From Thiocystis violascens DSM 198 (lineage in GTDB: Bacteria; Pseudomonadota; Gammaproteobacteria; Chromatiales; Chromatiaceae), in NCBI RefSeq assembly GCF_000227745.2, contig NC_018012.1, positions 1,583,478 through 1,647,477 of the forward strand: a stretch of 64,000 bases of DNA. Direction: 5' to 3'. The notes beneath the pieces are model-generated. The model was not told where the DNA came from. It made no database searches and worked only from the letters and a program-made list of their open reading frames with translations. How positions within the stretch are numbered: the first letter of the stretch is position 1; every line of letters starts with the position of its first letter. Position numbers and translations under genes: made by a program. This document shows positions 18,978-35,708 of this stretch, one piece after another.

Positions 18978-20802
18978 AGAGATCAGCATCGCCATCAGAG
19001 TCCAGTCTGACCTGAGCGTGCTCAGGCCGCGACTGATCCGAGGTCTGCAGCCCTCAGCCAATGTCTGGCTCCTTGAACATCGAGGAGGTACCGTGCAAGG
19101 ACTTCGCGTTCGACCCATGCCGGCATCAGTGACTGGAACTTACTCATGCGGTAATTGGGCAGCGACTCCGCAACATCCATCCAGAGTGCTTCATCCTGCC
19201 AAAGCATCGGCTCACCGAGTCGCTTCAGGCAGACGCGAAAAGCGGGTGCATCAAGATCCTTCCCTCGCACCCTGATCCAGAAGTTGCTTGGGACCACCGT
19301 CCAATCTTCGCTGATCGCCTGAATTGCATACCGCAAGGTAGAGTTGATCCGTCCACCGGCAAACGTCCACCAGCGAATCTCGCCGTCTGATGCCTCGAAG
19401 GCATCGGCATCAGACCCCACCACACCCAGCATCGCTTCACGCTGCGACGCCAGTAGCTTGTTGGCTTCGGAGTCGAGATAGCCGAACACTTCCCCGTCCG
19501 CCAGGATAAGCCGGATGCGCTCGCAAACCTCATACCCCAGAAACTGGGGCAAGAAGCCTCCCCAGCTCGGCTCCCGACCCCGTGGCGCTCGCTCGACCAC
19601 GACCCGACGCCCCTGATGCTCAAGGCGCAGCGTGACCCACGCACGACCACCCAGCAGGAAGCAGCTAACCTCTTCGACCAGACGATCGACAAAGGTCTGG
19701 CTCAGGGTTCCGAGCGGCTCGCCAGCCGTGGTCTGGACCTGATAGGTCTGCGGACTCTCGAAGACGGCATACAGTTCCATGAAGTTGCGCCGGCCGAACA
19801 GCCGCTCTGACTTGGGACCCAGCACGAGCCGACCGGACGCCAACCGCAGACTCTGGTCGCGCAGCATCCAGTCGAGCAGGCGGTCGAATTCCTCGCGCTG
19901 GATGCCCTGAAAATCTGGAACGCGCGAGAGCTGAGCCCAAGCGTCGTCGACAGTAACCCCATCGGTCGCCAGTGCCAATGCAAGCAACTGATGGATGAGC
20001 ACCGGCCAGCAGCGGCGATCGACCACAACAGATTCCACCCATCCTGACTTGGCCAGCTCCACCAACGCGATGGACTGCAAGACCGACTCCGCACAGGTAC
20101 AGAAGAAGGTCATATTGGCCGCTTGCCCGGCCCGACGCCCGGTCCGGCCCATGCGCTGGAGAAAGGCGCTGACGGTGTCAGGCGCCTCCGCCTGAAGGAC
20201 CCGATCGAGATCCCCCACGTCGATCCCGAGCTCCAGCGTCGAGGTACAGACGATGCAGGCATCGGACCCATGGTGAAAGCGCTCTTCAGCGAGCGCACGC
20301 TCCTCGCGCGAAACCGCGCTGTGATGCACGAAGACAGCAGTCCCAGCGCGACGCATGGTTTCGGCGACCGCCTCGGACGTTGCGCGCGATTGGCAGAACA
20401 AGAGGATCTTTTGCCCCTTGCCGACATGCGCGGCAGCCTGCGCCAACGGAATGAGGTCAGGCCGATGGCAGATCAGCAGTTGCCGACGCCCCGGCACTCG
20501 CGTCGGATTGACGATCCGGGCGCCGCGCCGCGAGGTTCCCGCGAGCCATGCCAAGATCGCATCCGGATTGCCAACGGCCGCGCTCAGGCCCACGCGCTGC
20601 AAATCATGCCGTGACACCCGCGCCACCCGCTCGATCACGCTCATCAGGTGCGCACCGCGATCGGTTCCGGCCAAGGCATGAATCTCATCGATAATGACCA
20701 GACGCAAATCACTGAATAGACGTGCGGCATCCAGGCGCGGAGAAATCAACATGACTTCCAGCGATTCCGGCGTTGTCATCAGCAATTCAGCAGGCGCTCT
20801 CA

Positions 20803-21996
20803 GAGGGTGTAGACAAAATCAAACCGTTGTGGTCAACCGCCGCAGCAGGATGCGCGCCTCCGCCAGCCAAACCCAGGTTTCGGAGACCGCTGGCAGACGG
20901 TCATGATGCATGATCAATCGACGGGCACGCTCATTCCACGCATGGGTGCGCTCGACAACCCAGCGCTTCGGCAGCGGAACGAAGCCGTCGGCGTTGGCGA
21001 TCACCACTCGGTCAGGCGCCCCGTCCACGTGCCAGGAGCCAACGCTTTTGTTGGCTGGATGGCGCACGACTTCCACGCGGATCGCGTGGGTCTGCTCGGT
21101 GGTTTGGGCAAATTGACCGGCGTAGGCGCTATCGACAAACAGCGTGTTGATCTGGGGGTACTTGGCGGCCGCGTCAGCGACGGCGCCCGAGGCGGCATCG
21201 CGGTCCTGAAGATTGGCCGCGACCACGCTCACCGCCAACACGAACCCCAAGGTATCGACCACCAGGCTGCGCTTGCGCCCCTTGACCTGCTTGCCCGCAT
21301 CAAAGCCGCTCGGTCCACCCTGCGGCGAGCCGCGGGTCGATTGCGCATCCAGCACCGCCGCCGTCGGCGCGATCTCACGCCCCTCGCGTTCGCGCCATTG
21401 CCCCCGCAGTCGATCATGCATCTGCTCAAACTTCCCAGCCGCACTCCAACGGCGAAACGTCTTGTAGACATTCTGCCAAGGCGCGAAATCGTGCGGCAGC
21501 ATCCGCCACGCGCACCCCGTGCGCACCACGTAGCAACACGCCTCCAGGATGCTCCGGCGCGACACGCGGGGCGGTTGACCCCGCCCGCCCGGCATCTCAA
21601 AGAGAGCGGCGACCAAGTCCCACTCCGCATCGGTCAGACAACTTGGGTAGCTTTGGTCGGGGTCGTGGCGACGATGCGCATCCGTATACCCATACCGACG
21701 CGGCGTTGCGCGCGCTTGCGCCTCGAGACCACTCTCGCCCCGGAGGCGCGTGACGCCCGCCTCCCGCAAGGACTTGCGAATCGTTGCTTCATGAGCCTCG
21801 ATTCCCGTCCGTGCCGCGAGTTCCCGGGCAATCTCTGACAGCGTGGAGGTCGGGCGATCCGTGACAATTTGACGCAATACCGCTTGCTCCGCCTCGTGAA
21901 TCTTGGGGGGACGACCAGCTTTCGACATCAGCGCACACCAGCTCAGTTGTAGACTGGTATACAAATAGCAGCTCAATTATTTTTGTCTACACCCTC
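20803..21996 (-). mobile_element. IS5-family (IS1031-like) insertion sequence, copy 3
   Basis: 1194 bp with the same ends as copies 1 and 2. TSD TCA lies at 20800-20802 and 21997-21999. Inserted inside brxHI in the same direction as that gene. Its near identity to the other copies points to recent transposition. Confidence 0.95.
20819..21928 (-). CDS. IS5-family transposase (copy 3)
   Basis: Identical in translation to the other two copies; start at ATG 21928 (MSKAGRPPK). Intact DDE transposase with the N-terminal HTH region. Confidence 0.9.
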   Translation of the reverse strand: MSKAGRPPKIHEAEQAVLRQIVTDRPTSTLSEIARELAARTGIEAHEATIRKSLREAGVTRLRGESGLEAQARATPRRYGYTDAHRRHDPDQSYPSCLTDAEWDLVAALFEMPGGRGQPPRVSRRSILEACCYVVRTGCAWRMLPHDFAPWQNVYKTFRRWSAAGKFEQMHDRLRGQWREREGREIAPTAAVLDAQSTRGSPQGGPSGFDAGKQVKGRKRSLVVDTLGFVLAVSVVAANLQDRDAASGAVADAAAKYPQINTLFVDSAYAGQFAQTTEQTHAIRVEVVRHPANKSVGSWHVDGAPDRVVIANADGFVPLPKRWVVERTHAWNERARRLIMHHDRLPAVSETWVWLAEARILLRRLTTTV

Positions 21997-22344
21997 TCAG
22001 AAAACCGCGGCGCAGATGATCGGCCGTGTCGCCGTGCCAGACGAACCGTCTCAGCCCAACCATTTCGGTATAGTGACCGAGCCGCTCGGACTGGTTGTTG
22101 AGCAGCGCCTTGATCGGTGCGATATAGATGGCGCCCAGCCCTTCGGGCGGTGACTCAATGAATTGCGACAGGAGCGGGAAGATAGCCGCCTCGGTCTTAC
22201 CTCCTGCTGTCGGCGCAAGGATGATGGCGTTGTCGCCCGCTAGGAGTGCCTCGCCCGCATCCTCCTGCACTGGGCGCAGACTCGTCCAGCCGAGCTGGGC
22301 GACGATGGCTTGTTGCAGGCGCGGTGCGAAGCGCGCAAAGACGC

Positions 22345-23670
<1,326 letters not shown>

Positions 23671-23675
23671 TTTTT

Positions 23676-23707
23676 AGTGGTCAGTGGTCAGTGGTCAGTG
23701 GTCAGTG
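23676..23707. repeat. Tandem 7-bp repeat just upstream of brxD
   Basis: AGTGGTC is repeated four times from 23676 to 23703, with a partial fifth copy to 23707, ending five bases from the brxD start codon. It fills the leader where a ribosome-binding site would be expected. Slippage would change leader length. Confidence 0.9.
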
Positions 23708-23746
23708 ATTCGATCCAAACAAATCGCATACCGCGCTGGGCGCGGT

Positions 23747-26629
23747 TCAATCGCGAACATAGCGCTTCACCCCTCCGATCAAATCGATGCGCACCGCAAA
23801 GGGGACCTTGACCGCGAAGGACTCGAATTCTAGCGAAAAGCGCCGCAAACCCCGCTGCCCGCCCAGCATGCTGGCCGCCTCGCTCTCGGTCACGACACCA
23901 TGCTGTGCCAGGTGCGCAAAGAGTTGGCGGACACCGCCCTCAGGCAGCCGCTCGAGCCAGACATCGGGCGTGCCCGCTGGATCTCTCAATGATGGCGTGC
24001 CGCTCATTCCCGCTGCGGCCACAGCGAAGCGCGCCTCTGGCATGCCGGATTCGACATCCGCTGCGGCACCCGGATGATACAGCTCGATCAACACCCGGGC
24101 GTCAGAGGATCCGGACAGGCGGAAGAACAGCTCGAAGGGTGCACCGACCTGCGCCCGCACGCCGCCACCGACCAGGCGTGCCGGACCACGCGTCTGGCAC
24201 AGCTCAACCTGAACATCCGCCGCCTCAGGCACGCGCAAGGCCAACTCGAGCTCGCGCGGACTGCCGAAGTCGAGCTCGCACTGGACGGCGGCCTCGATCC
24301 GCACCGCGACACAGTGCATGCCTGCCACACCTTCGCGCCGCTCACCCCAGACGACATAGCGCTGTGCGCTGCCACCCGCGGCCGCCCGATGCACCAGCGT
24401 GAGCACCGGGATGACACGCTCCTGGAGACTGTTGCCGCCGTGCGCAAAGCCCCTGCGAGGTCGTCCGGTATCGAACAAGGCGGTGCTCTCGGGGAACATC
24501 AGATGCCCTGCCACACCCTCATACCCCAGCTCGGCCAGCGCCACCCTGACCTCGCCCGGGTGATCCGCCGCGGCCGGGGAAAAGACATGCCGACGCCCTG
24601 GATCGATCCGACGCCCGTGTGTCTGCACGGCAGCGGCCTGTGGATCGAGGAGCAGGAAGCCGTGATCCGCCGTCAGAACGAAGCGGCGCACCCCCGCATC
24701 GCGCAGGAGGCGCCATCCGGCGCGCAGCTTCTGCATGACATGCTCGAACACGGCCGGACCGACGCCCTTTTCCCCGGCATCATCGATCTCCTGGCTATGC
24801 ACGACCACCAGTCTCGCCTGGGCAATCGCCCGCTTGAGCGAAACAGGATCGCGGGTCACCACCTCGTCCAACGTCAGCCAGGGACAGGTTCCACCGCCAA
24901 CCCGATCATGGATGGCCCTTTGACGGGTGGCGGGATCCGTCACGCGAAACTCTCCGCGAGTGAATCCCAGCACGCGCCCCCCGCCCCCCTCAGTTGAGAG
25001 TACCGGACTCACGCGTCCGCGCGTCGCGACTGGTGCCAAAAGGTTCATGCCGACTTCGGTACAGGTTGGCAACTCCGCCAGACAGGGCTTCAGGGTGACC
25101 GTCGTCGCCGGTGTATCCACTAGCTGGCGATAAAGCTCATCGGCCATCTCATAACGGAAAGCATCAATGAGAAAATAGGCCGTGGTGCCAGATTCCCCGG
25201 TCAGCGGCCTGACCTGCTCGTCGAACAGATGTCGCTGCTGCAACCCTGCTTCCGGCAGAAATCCATGAGCGCGGCAGCGGGCGTTGAAATCTCGCGCCCA
25301 AGCGTCCGCCCAGGAACGCCAATGCCCCCGCAAACGATCGAGACAGGAACGCAGACTCTCGAACTCAGGAAGTTGTGGATAGAGCAGGGCCACGCGTCGC
25401 TGCTCCAAATGCCGGTGCGTTTGATCCACCGCCGCTCCGCGCTCGGTGTAGGCACTGATGGCGGTGACGAGATCCCCGACAGCGCCGAGCGTTCCTGCTT
25501 GCGCGATCGCTTGTCCCAGCTGGGCGGCGGCCAGCACCAGTTGCCAAGCCGAGGTTCGCGCCAGGTCATCGCGCACCCAGAAGGAGGGCTGCTTCGACTT
25601 CGCTCCGATCCGCAGATCCGCCCACTCCAACGCGCGCATCCAGTCCGAGGATTGCAGGGCAGCGAATGCGGCTTTCAGTACCCTGTCTTCCTCGAATCGG
25701 AAGGTGTCGATTCGCCCGAGGTCCTCCGCCTTCGCGGTCTCCACCTCTTCCGCCAGCAAAGCCTCGGTCTCATCGGCACAGCGCTGATAAAAGCCCGGAT
25801 GACGCGCGCGCAGATGGGTTGCCAGCGTCCGACAGGTCTCGGTCAAACTCGGTGGCAGATCGATCGCACCGGCGAGTACCGCGCTGACAGGCGGCCGCTT
25901 GAGATCATGGACGTACTCGACGCAGAGCGCCCAGGCCGCAGCGGCAAAGGCAACCTCCTCGGCGCTCAGACGCGCCCGCGACGCAACCGACGGCAGCGCC
26001 GTTTCGCGCCAGGTGGACGGCCAGCCAGTCCAGACCCGGATCTGCTCCCAGAGCGCGGATTCCGCTTCCGGCTGGCCCAGCTGACCGGCGATGAAGCCAC
26101 CCCCAAGGAGATCGTCGAGCACCGCTGTCGGCTGCAGCGAGCGCAACAGGGTGACGAGCTCGTTCGAACTCTCGTCGAGCAGCGCTGCCAGCCAGACGTC
26201 CGCTCCCTCAAGCGTCGTCTCCGGCTGCGTCCTGAAGGCCGCAATCTGCTCAGGCGTCACCTGGCCGGCCGCCGCCTCCGTGATCAGGGTGTCGAGTGCC
26301 TTGCGATAGCGCGACCCGGCGACATAGAGTTCGTAGAGCGGCGTCTCACGTACGGTCTCCTCGTTGAAGCCTGGCAGGTGTAACAACAGAGGAAGTCGAT
26401 CGACGCCTACGGATACTTCCTCGGGCGCCAAGATCAACGCCAGATGACTGCCGCGGAAGGCGCGTACCTCGTAGGGCAGCTCACCTGCGTCACGCCGGGC
26501 CGCGAGCCGGTCGACGAAACCCGAGTAGTGGTTGTCCAGATCGAGCCAGACGACGGTGCCGTTTCGACGCACCCAGGTGCGTACCTCGGCTTCGAGCGTT
26601 TTGGAAACAGGGCCGAGATCGATCGTCAT
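23747..26629 (-). CDS. pglZ: BREX PglZ phosphatase-like protein
   Basis: 960 residues. The central alkaline-phosphatase-superfamily domain shows YFLIDAFRYEMADELY near residue 485, GMNLLAP shortly after, VVVHSQEIDDAG, and RRFVLTADHGFLLLDP near residue 650, which carry the metal ligands of PglZ. N-terminal 400 residues are helical and poorly conserved; the C-terminal part is beta-rich with a winged-helix-like end (HLAQHGVVTESEAASML). PglZ is the one component common to all BREX types; its activity in defence is not settled. The start overlaps the end of the AlbA_2 gene by 4 bp. Confidence 0.92.
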   Translation of the reverse strand: MTIDLGPVSKTLEAEVRTWVRRNGTVVWLDLDNHYSGFVDRLAARRDAGELPYEVRAFRGSHLALILAPEEVSVGVDRLPLLLHLPGFNEETVRETPLYELYVAGSRYRKALDTLITEAAAGQVTPEQIAAFRTQPETTLEGADVWLAALLDESSNELVTLLRSLQPTAVLDDLLGGGFIAGQLGQPEAESALWEQIRVWTGWPSTWRETALPSVASRARLSAEEVAFAAAAWALCVEYVHDLKRPPVSAVLAGAIDLPPSLTETCRTLATHLRARHPGFYQRCADETEALLAEEVETAKAEDLGRIDTFRFEEDRVLKAAFAALQSSDWMRALEWADLRIGAKSKQPSFWVRDDLARTSAWQLVLAAAQLGQAIAQAGTLGAVGDLVTAISAYTERGAAVDQTHRHLEQRRVALLYPQLPEFESLRSCLDRLRGHWRSWADAWARDFNARCRAHGFLPEAGLQQRHLFDEQVRPLTGESGTTAYFLIDAFRYEMADELYRQLVDTPATTVTLKPCLAELPTCTEVGMNLLAPVATRGRVSPVLSTEGGGGRVLGFTRGEFRVTDPATRQRAIHDRVGGGTCPWLTLDEVVTRDPVSLKRAIAQARLVVVHSQEIDDAGEKGVGPAVFEHVMQKLRAGWRLLRDAGVRRFVLTADHGFLLLDPQAAAVQTHGRRIDPGRRHVFSPAAADHPGEVRVALAELGYEGVAGHLMFPESTALFDTGRPRRGFAHGGNSLQERVIPVLTLVHRAAAGGSAQRYVVWGERREGVAGMHCVAVRIEAAVQCELDFGSPRELELALRVPEAADVQVELCQTRGPARLVGGGVRAQVGAPFELFFRLSGSSDARVLIELYHPGAAADVESGMPEARFAVAAAGMSGTPSLRDPAGTPDVWLERLPEGGVRQLFAHLAQHGVVTESEAASMLGGQRGLRRFSLEFESFAVKVPFAVRIDLIGGVKRYVRD

Positions 26630-27900
26630 GATGGATCCGCAACGAGCTTCGCGTCCGGCCCGGAGCCCGATGCCGACTCGTACATACGCACGAGCAAATA
26701 GTCTTCCGTTGCCTCGAAATCCGGCGGCCGACCGTTGAGCCTGGTCAGCAATGGCACGATCTTGGTCCGCACCCCCATCCCGCGCGCATCGACATAGCCA
26801 TAGTCTCGCAAGACATCCACGATCAACGGATTACGCGGCGAACGCTGGCCGGCGAGCATCTTCTCGACCGTCATGGAATTCTGCAAAGCGCCCGGACTCT
26901 TGACCTCCAACCGATCGCGATACTGAACCACTTCGACATCCTCGACGCGCGTCCAGTCACGGTGCGCAAAGGCGTTCACGATCGCCTCCCGGAGCGCTTC
27001 GCGTGGATACCGCCAATACCGGTCGCGTCGGATGCCATCGCTGAGCGTGGGAGACTCATCGCTCACGAAAGGTTGCATCCGCTCCAGGAGCCGCTCCAAG
27101 AGCCCGCCACGCTCGAATTCGCGAGATCCCTCCTTGTCGCGCCAAAAACCCACCAAGGCATCATCGATCACCGCGTCATCGGCCGCCGCATACTCCATCG
27201 TGTCGGCATCGAACGCCATCCAGCGCACGCCCGCCTGACGCAGGGCACGCCGTGGCCGCCGCCCGAAAAGCACGATGCCGGCAATGGTGCAGACGGATGC
27301 ATCCGTCTGTCTCTCCGTCATGAATCCCATGCCGGAGAGGCGCCGCTCCCAGGCTGCCGGATTCACAGGAACCTCCGGATCCTGGATGACGTTCTGCAGA
27401 TAATCCCGCAGCCGTTCAAGGTCGAGATCGTCCAGCCCCGTACCCGAGACCGGCAACAGCTCGGTGTGGAGCATGCCGCCGAGTGCGAACAGACGCGCCT
27501 GCTGCTCGCGCGTCGCCTTACGCGAGACGCTGCCGACGCGGACATAGACCTCCTCGCTCCCCTTGAAGCGCACCACATAGGGCTTGGCAGTTCCCTGCGT
27601 CAACGACACGACAGCCACACGCACGTCCGGCTCGACCTGCACCTCTTCATAGAACGGCAGAATCATTGGATGCACGTACTGACCGAACACCGTATCCATC
27701 AGCCACTCTTCGAGATTCGGCCGCTGAATGCCGGTCGGCGTGCCGTCGTCCTCAACACCGAGGAGCAGGCGTCCACCCTGGAAATTCGCCAAGGCGACGA
27801 GTTCCTTGGCAACCTGCTCTGGACGGACATCGTCACGTTTGAATTCAACGCCGGAGTTTTCGCCATTGGCGATGAGTTCCAATAGCTCGCTTTTAGTCAT
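26626..27900 (-). CDS. AlbA_2/Schlafen-type ATP-binding protein in BREX operon
   Basis: 424 residues. N-terminal AlbA_2 (Schlafen-like) domain: GENSGVEFKRDDV, ALANFQGGRLLLGVEDDG, YVRVGSVSRKAT. The C-terminal half has an ATP-binding region of the HATPase_c_4 type: PREALREAIVNAFAHRDW, RLEVKSPGALQNSMTVEKM, GMGVRTKIVPLL. Such proteins are often annotated as RecG-related or transcriptional regulators; some Schlafen-like bacterial proteins are nucleases. Its overlaps with pglZ and tight spacing to the TrlF-like gene place it within the operon. It is not a core BREX gene, so it is accessory: regulator or second effector is open. Confidence 0.82.
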   Translation of the reverse strand: MTKSELLELIANGENSGVEFKRDDVRPEQVAKELVALANFQGGRLLLGVEDDGTPTGIQRPNLEEWLMDTVFGQYVHPMILPFYEEVQVEPDVRVAVVSLTQGTAKPYVVRFKGSEEVYVRVGSVSRKATREQQARLFALGGMLHTELLPVSGTGLDDLDLERLRDYLQNVIQDPEVPVNPAAWERRLSGMGFMTERQTDASVCTIAGIVLFGRRPRRALRQAGVRWMAFDADTMEYAAADDAVIDDALVGFWRDKEGSREFERGGLLERLLERMQPFVSDESPTLSDGIRRDRYWRYPREALREAIVNAFAHRDWTRVEDVEVVQYRDRLEVKSPGALQNSMTVEKMLAGQRSPRNPLIVDVLRDYGYVDARGMGVRTKIVPLLTRLNGRPPDFEATEDYLLVRMYESASGSGPDAKLVADPS

Positions 27901-27906
27901 GGTCGG

Positions 27907-30536
27907 TCAATAGCCATACTTCGCTTGGCGTTGGATGAAGGCCGGCTTGCCACCTTCGAGGATGCGGGCCGCCTGGTCACGGATTTCCGGAACATCGATC
28001 GAGCCTTGCGCCTCCAGACAACCATGTTCCTCGGTCGCGGTGAAGACACCGATCCACTCGGCATCGCCGAAAACCGGGATGTTGGCGTTATGAGTTGCAA
28101 AGATGAACTGCCGGCTGGTCTTCGCCTCCCGCAACTCCCGAACGATCCGCTCCGCGATGAAGGCGTTGTCGAGGTTGTCCTCCGGCTGATCCATGATCAA
28201 TGGATCCTGATTATCCAGCAGCAGCAGGTGAAGAATCGTCGTGCATTGCTGACCGGTCGAGAGATCGTGGAGGGATTTGTAGCGCTCCCCCTCATGCGAA
28301 ATGTTGAGCTGAAGATCGATCTGATCCTCGAGATCGATCATCTCCAGATCCATGAGCTGTTTTTCGGTCAATCTGGTCAGTTTCTCGATCGTTCCCGAGG
28401 TCATGCCCCAGCCGAGGCCCCTTAGCCCCTCGTCCCCCTTGCGAATAGCCTCAACCAGGGTCGGAATACTCAGCGCCTCGGCCTCGTCGATCCAACCCGC
28501 CCGTTTTTCGTTGATTCCTGGGAGTTCGCAGAGCCAAGCCTTCAACGCCGCACGGTTTCCACCTGGAACGACATTGATCCGCAGCTTGCCGCGCAAACGC
28601 TTGTTGAGCCGCTTGGCGGCGGCTTGCAGTTCCTGCGTGCGTCGGGCGCGCAAATCAGACAGCTCCCCGAGGAGATTGCGTCGGTCTTGATCGAGCGTTT
28701 CGGTCAGTTTCCGGGCGACATCCAAATTGGTCTGTTTCGGCTGGATCTGCTCAATCTCCCGCAGCAAAGCTTGATAGGCGCGACCGACCTCCTTGCCGCT
28801 GCGGCCAGACACATCCGGAAGCTTGGCGAACTCGGCTTCCAGCGCCTGCTCCGCCGTGTCGAGTGCGGCCGCAAGCTCCTGTCCTAGTGTGCTCAGACCA
28901 GTACGGGCCGTCGAAACGGCAGTACGCAGCTCGCCCAGGCTCTTGCTGGCGGCTGTCTTCAGTGCTTCGAGGATCTCCCGACCACCGCCAAGCAGCCCCG
29001 CATGGGGCAGTCCGTCCAATGCCTTGTCGCTAAGAAAAACGGGGTCGGGCAAGGAATCCGCCAAGACTTGTGCAGCCTCCTCGACCCGCTGGACCTCTTC
29101 ATCCATGCGTGGCTTGAGCTGACGCTCCCTTTCCAGCAAAGGCACCTGCTTCAGCTTTTCGTCGATCCCCAGAGCCTTGAACTGCGCAGCCTGCTCAGTC
29201 AGCTTGGGCAGTCGCTCGATGACCTGCTCCAGGTCGTCCTGGCTCGTGTGGGCGCGCTCCAGCGTCGCGGCGTTGTCGGTCAACCGCTTCCTGATATGTG
29301 CCAACTGAGACGCCTGCTTCGCCTCGTCCGGAAGGAACCGTTCAAGAATTCGGGTGAGCGCAGACGGATCTCGGGCGAGCTCGTAGATTTCGTTCTGGCC
29401 ATAGATCTCGATCCCCGGGAAAAGATCGCGACCCGGATGAAGATTGGAGACATTGCCAGCGGCATCGAGGACGCGCGGCGGCTCACCGTATCGACGAACG
29501 ACCCGGTAGCTCTGGCCTTGATTGGCGGCCGAAATCACCTCCAGCTCCACCCGGCCCGCTCCACCGAGATTCGCCTTGACGATCTGCTCACCCAGCCGTT
29601 TGGCCTCGGTGCCCTTGTAGTCGACATCGAGGGCGTACCGCAGACACTCCAGCAGCGTGGACTTGCCAGTCCCCCTTCCGCCGATAGCGGCATTCAGGTG
29701 GTCCGAGAAGTCAATGGTCACATTCTCGAAATAGCCGCCGGTGATCTGAAGTCGTTTGATACGCCCGTAGTGGTGCTCGGCCATTTGGTGATGGAGACGC
29801 ATGCGCGACTCGGGATCCTTGAACGCGGTGAGAAACGACGCGAAGGTCGGCCGGGTCATCTTGATGTAGCAGGATGCCGAGGGGGCCAGCAGATCTTCCG
29901 GTTGAGACACATCGCTTGCGTTGATGATGGCGAGTTGAGTCTCACGCCGATAGTCGGGATTCTGATTCTTTGCGATCTGCTTGTATTCGACCGGCAAGTC
30001 ATCAACCGACCCCGGAATCTGTGCCGCTCTCAGATGTGTAGACTTCCACAGATGATTCGCCTTCTGTTTCAGCAAACCGTTGGCTTGGGTGGCATGTGCC
30101 GCATAGCAGAATCCGCCCCATTCATCCTGCACGATCCGAAGCAACTCTTCGCCGCCGAGTTGGGATGGCTTGACCTTATCCTCGGAGTCCGTCAACTCAA
30201 ATTTCCAGAGATAATGATTGAGCTGCTGGGTGGTCGTGCTTTCATCGAACAGGCAAACCCAGTGTATCTTTTCGGTTGTCGTGACCTCGAAGCCAGGAAA
30301 TACCAGGATGCCGTGCGGTGATAGGAAATGACGGATGCGATCCACATCCGAGACGCTCCCATGATCGGCAATGCCCACGACCTCGATACCCGCCTCCTGA
30401 CAGGCTTTCAGCAAGGCTTCCAAATATGCCTCGCCGCCCAGACCGTGATCCTGTCCTCGATAGGCCCGGCTATAGCCTTCAGGATTGACCTGCAAGGCGC
30501 ATCTCCAAAATCGGGCATAGCTGAAAGAAGCGCTCA

Positions 30537-30537
<1 letters not shown>
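27907..30537 (-). CDS. TrlF-like PHP domain/SMC-type ATPase in BREX operon
   Basis: 876 residues. The first 250 residues resemble a PHP phosphoesterase (VVGIADHGSVSDVDRI, GILVFPGFEVTT, YAAHATQ). The initial His pair of classical PHP domains is not obvious, so activity is uncertain. A split ABC/SMC-like ATPase follows: Walker A GGRGTGKST near residue 285, long coiled-coil-like middle (about 420-700), signature LSTGQQ and Walker B PLIMDQPEDNLDN near 780, then FATHNAN. This is the TrlF-family architecture, known from restriction-modification and BREX-type islands. Only 1-2 bases separate it from the pglX stop. Accessory to BREX; DNA-end or nucleotide sensing is inferred. Confidence 0.82.
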
Positions 30538-35074
<4,537 letters not shown>

Positions 35075-35078
<4 letters not shown>

Positions 35079-35470
35079 TGGACATCGATTCCTTCGACAT
35101 GGTCTCGCAGCCACTGTGCGAAGGCGTTCTCCGGGATCTTTCCCGCCGCCAGGTCGAGCACGGCCTGGGTCGCCGCCGCCTCGGTCGCGGTCAACGAAAG
35201 GCCATTGCAGGCAAGAAACACATAGGCGGCCATGAAGCCCGAGCGCTTGTTTCCGTCCACGAAGGGATGATTGCGAATAATGCCGGCGGCATAGGCCGCG
35301 GCAAGATCGGCAAGGTCAGGCTCGCCATAGGCGAGGATCTGTCGTGGCCGTGCCAGAGCGGATTCCAGCAACCCAACATCGCGGAGTCCCGAGGGTCCGC
35401 CATGATCGGCCAGCAGGCGCTCATGGATCGACAGCATGACATCCAGTCTGACCCAGACCGGCTCGGTCAT
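35075..35470 (-). CDS. doc: Doc-type Fic toxin
   Basis: 131 residues from ATG 35470. The Fic/Doc motif HPFVDGNKR is intact at residues 68-76. Doc toxins phosphorylate EF-Tu and stop translation until an antitoxin binds. The start overlaps the antitoxin gene by 4 bp and the stop overlaps pglX by 4 bp, so the toxin is translated within the BREX operon. The cognate antitoxin is AbrB-like here, not Phd. Nothing suggests decay. Confidence 0.9.
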
Positions 35471-35694
35471 TCCGACAGGACCTTGAGGGTGTTGCGATAG
35501 CGGCGCATGCCTTCTTCGGCAACCTTCATTTGGCACTCGAATTCGGGGTCATAGGGAGTCAGGCGATAACCGCCTTCGGGCGACTCGGTGAGAATCACCC
35601 GATCACCGTCTTCGAGGTGCAGACGATTCAGCGCCTCGCGAGGCAGACGCACACCCAGGGAGTTGCCGACTCTGACGACTTTCAGTTCGATCAT
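35467..35694 (-). CDS. AbrB/SpoVT-fold antitoxin
   Basis: 75 residues from ATG 35694; a TTG at 35706 could add four. MIELKVVRVGNSLGVRLPREALNRL and GDRVILTE form the swapped-hairpin AbrB DNA-binding fold. The C-terminal tail (FECQMKVAEEGMRRYRNTL) should neutralise the toxin. A perfect palindrome lies just upstream and is the likely operator for autorepression. The pair lies between brxC and pglX. Confidence 0.9.
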   Translation of the reverse strand: MIELKVVRVGNSLGVRLPREALNRLHLEDGDRVILTESPEGGYRLTPYDPEFECQMKVAEEGMRRYRNTLKVLSE

Positions 35695-35708
35695 GATGGT
35701 GCTCAACG

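Noticed and set aside
23676..23707. Tandem repeats considered as a CRISPR array
   Set aside because: Units are 7 bp with no spacers and no cas genes are present.
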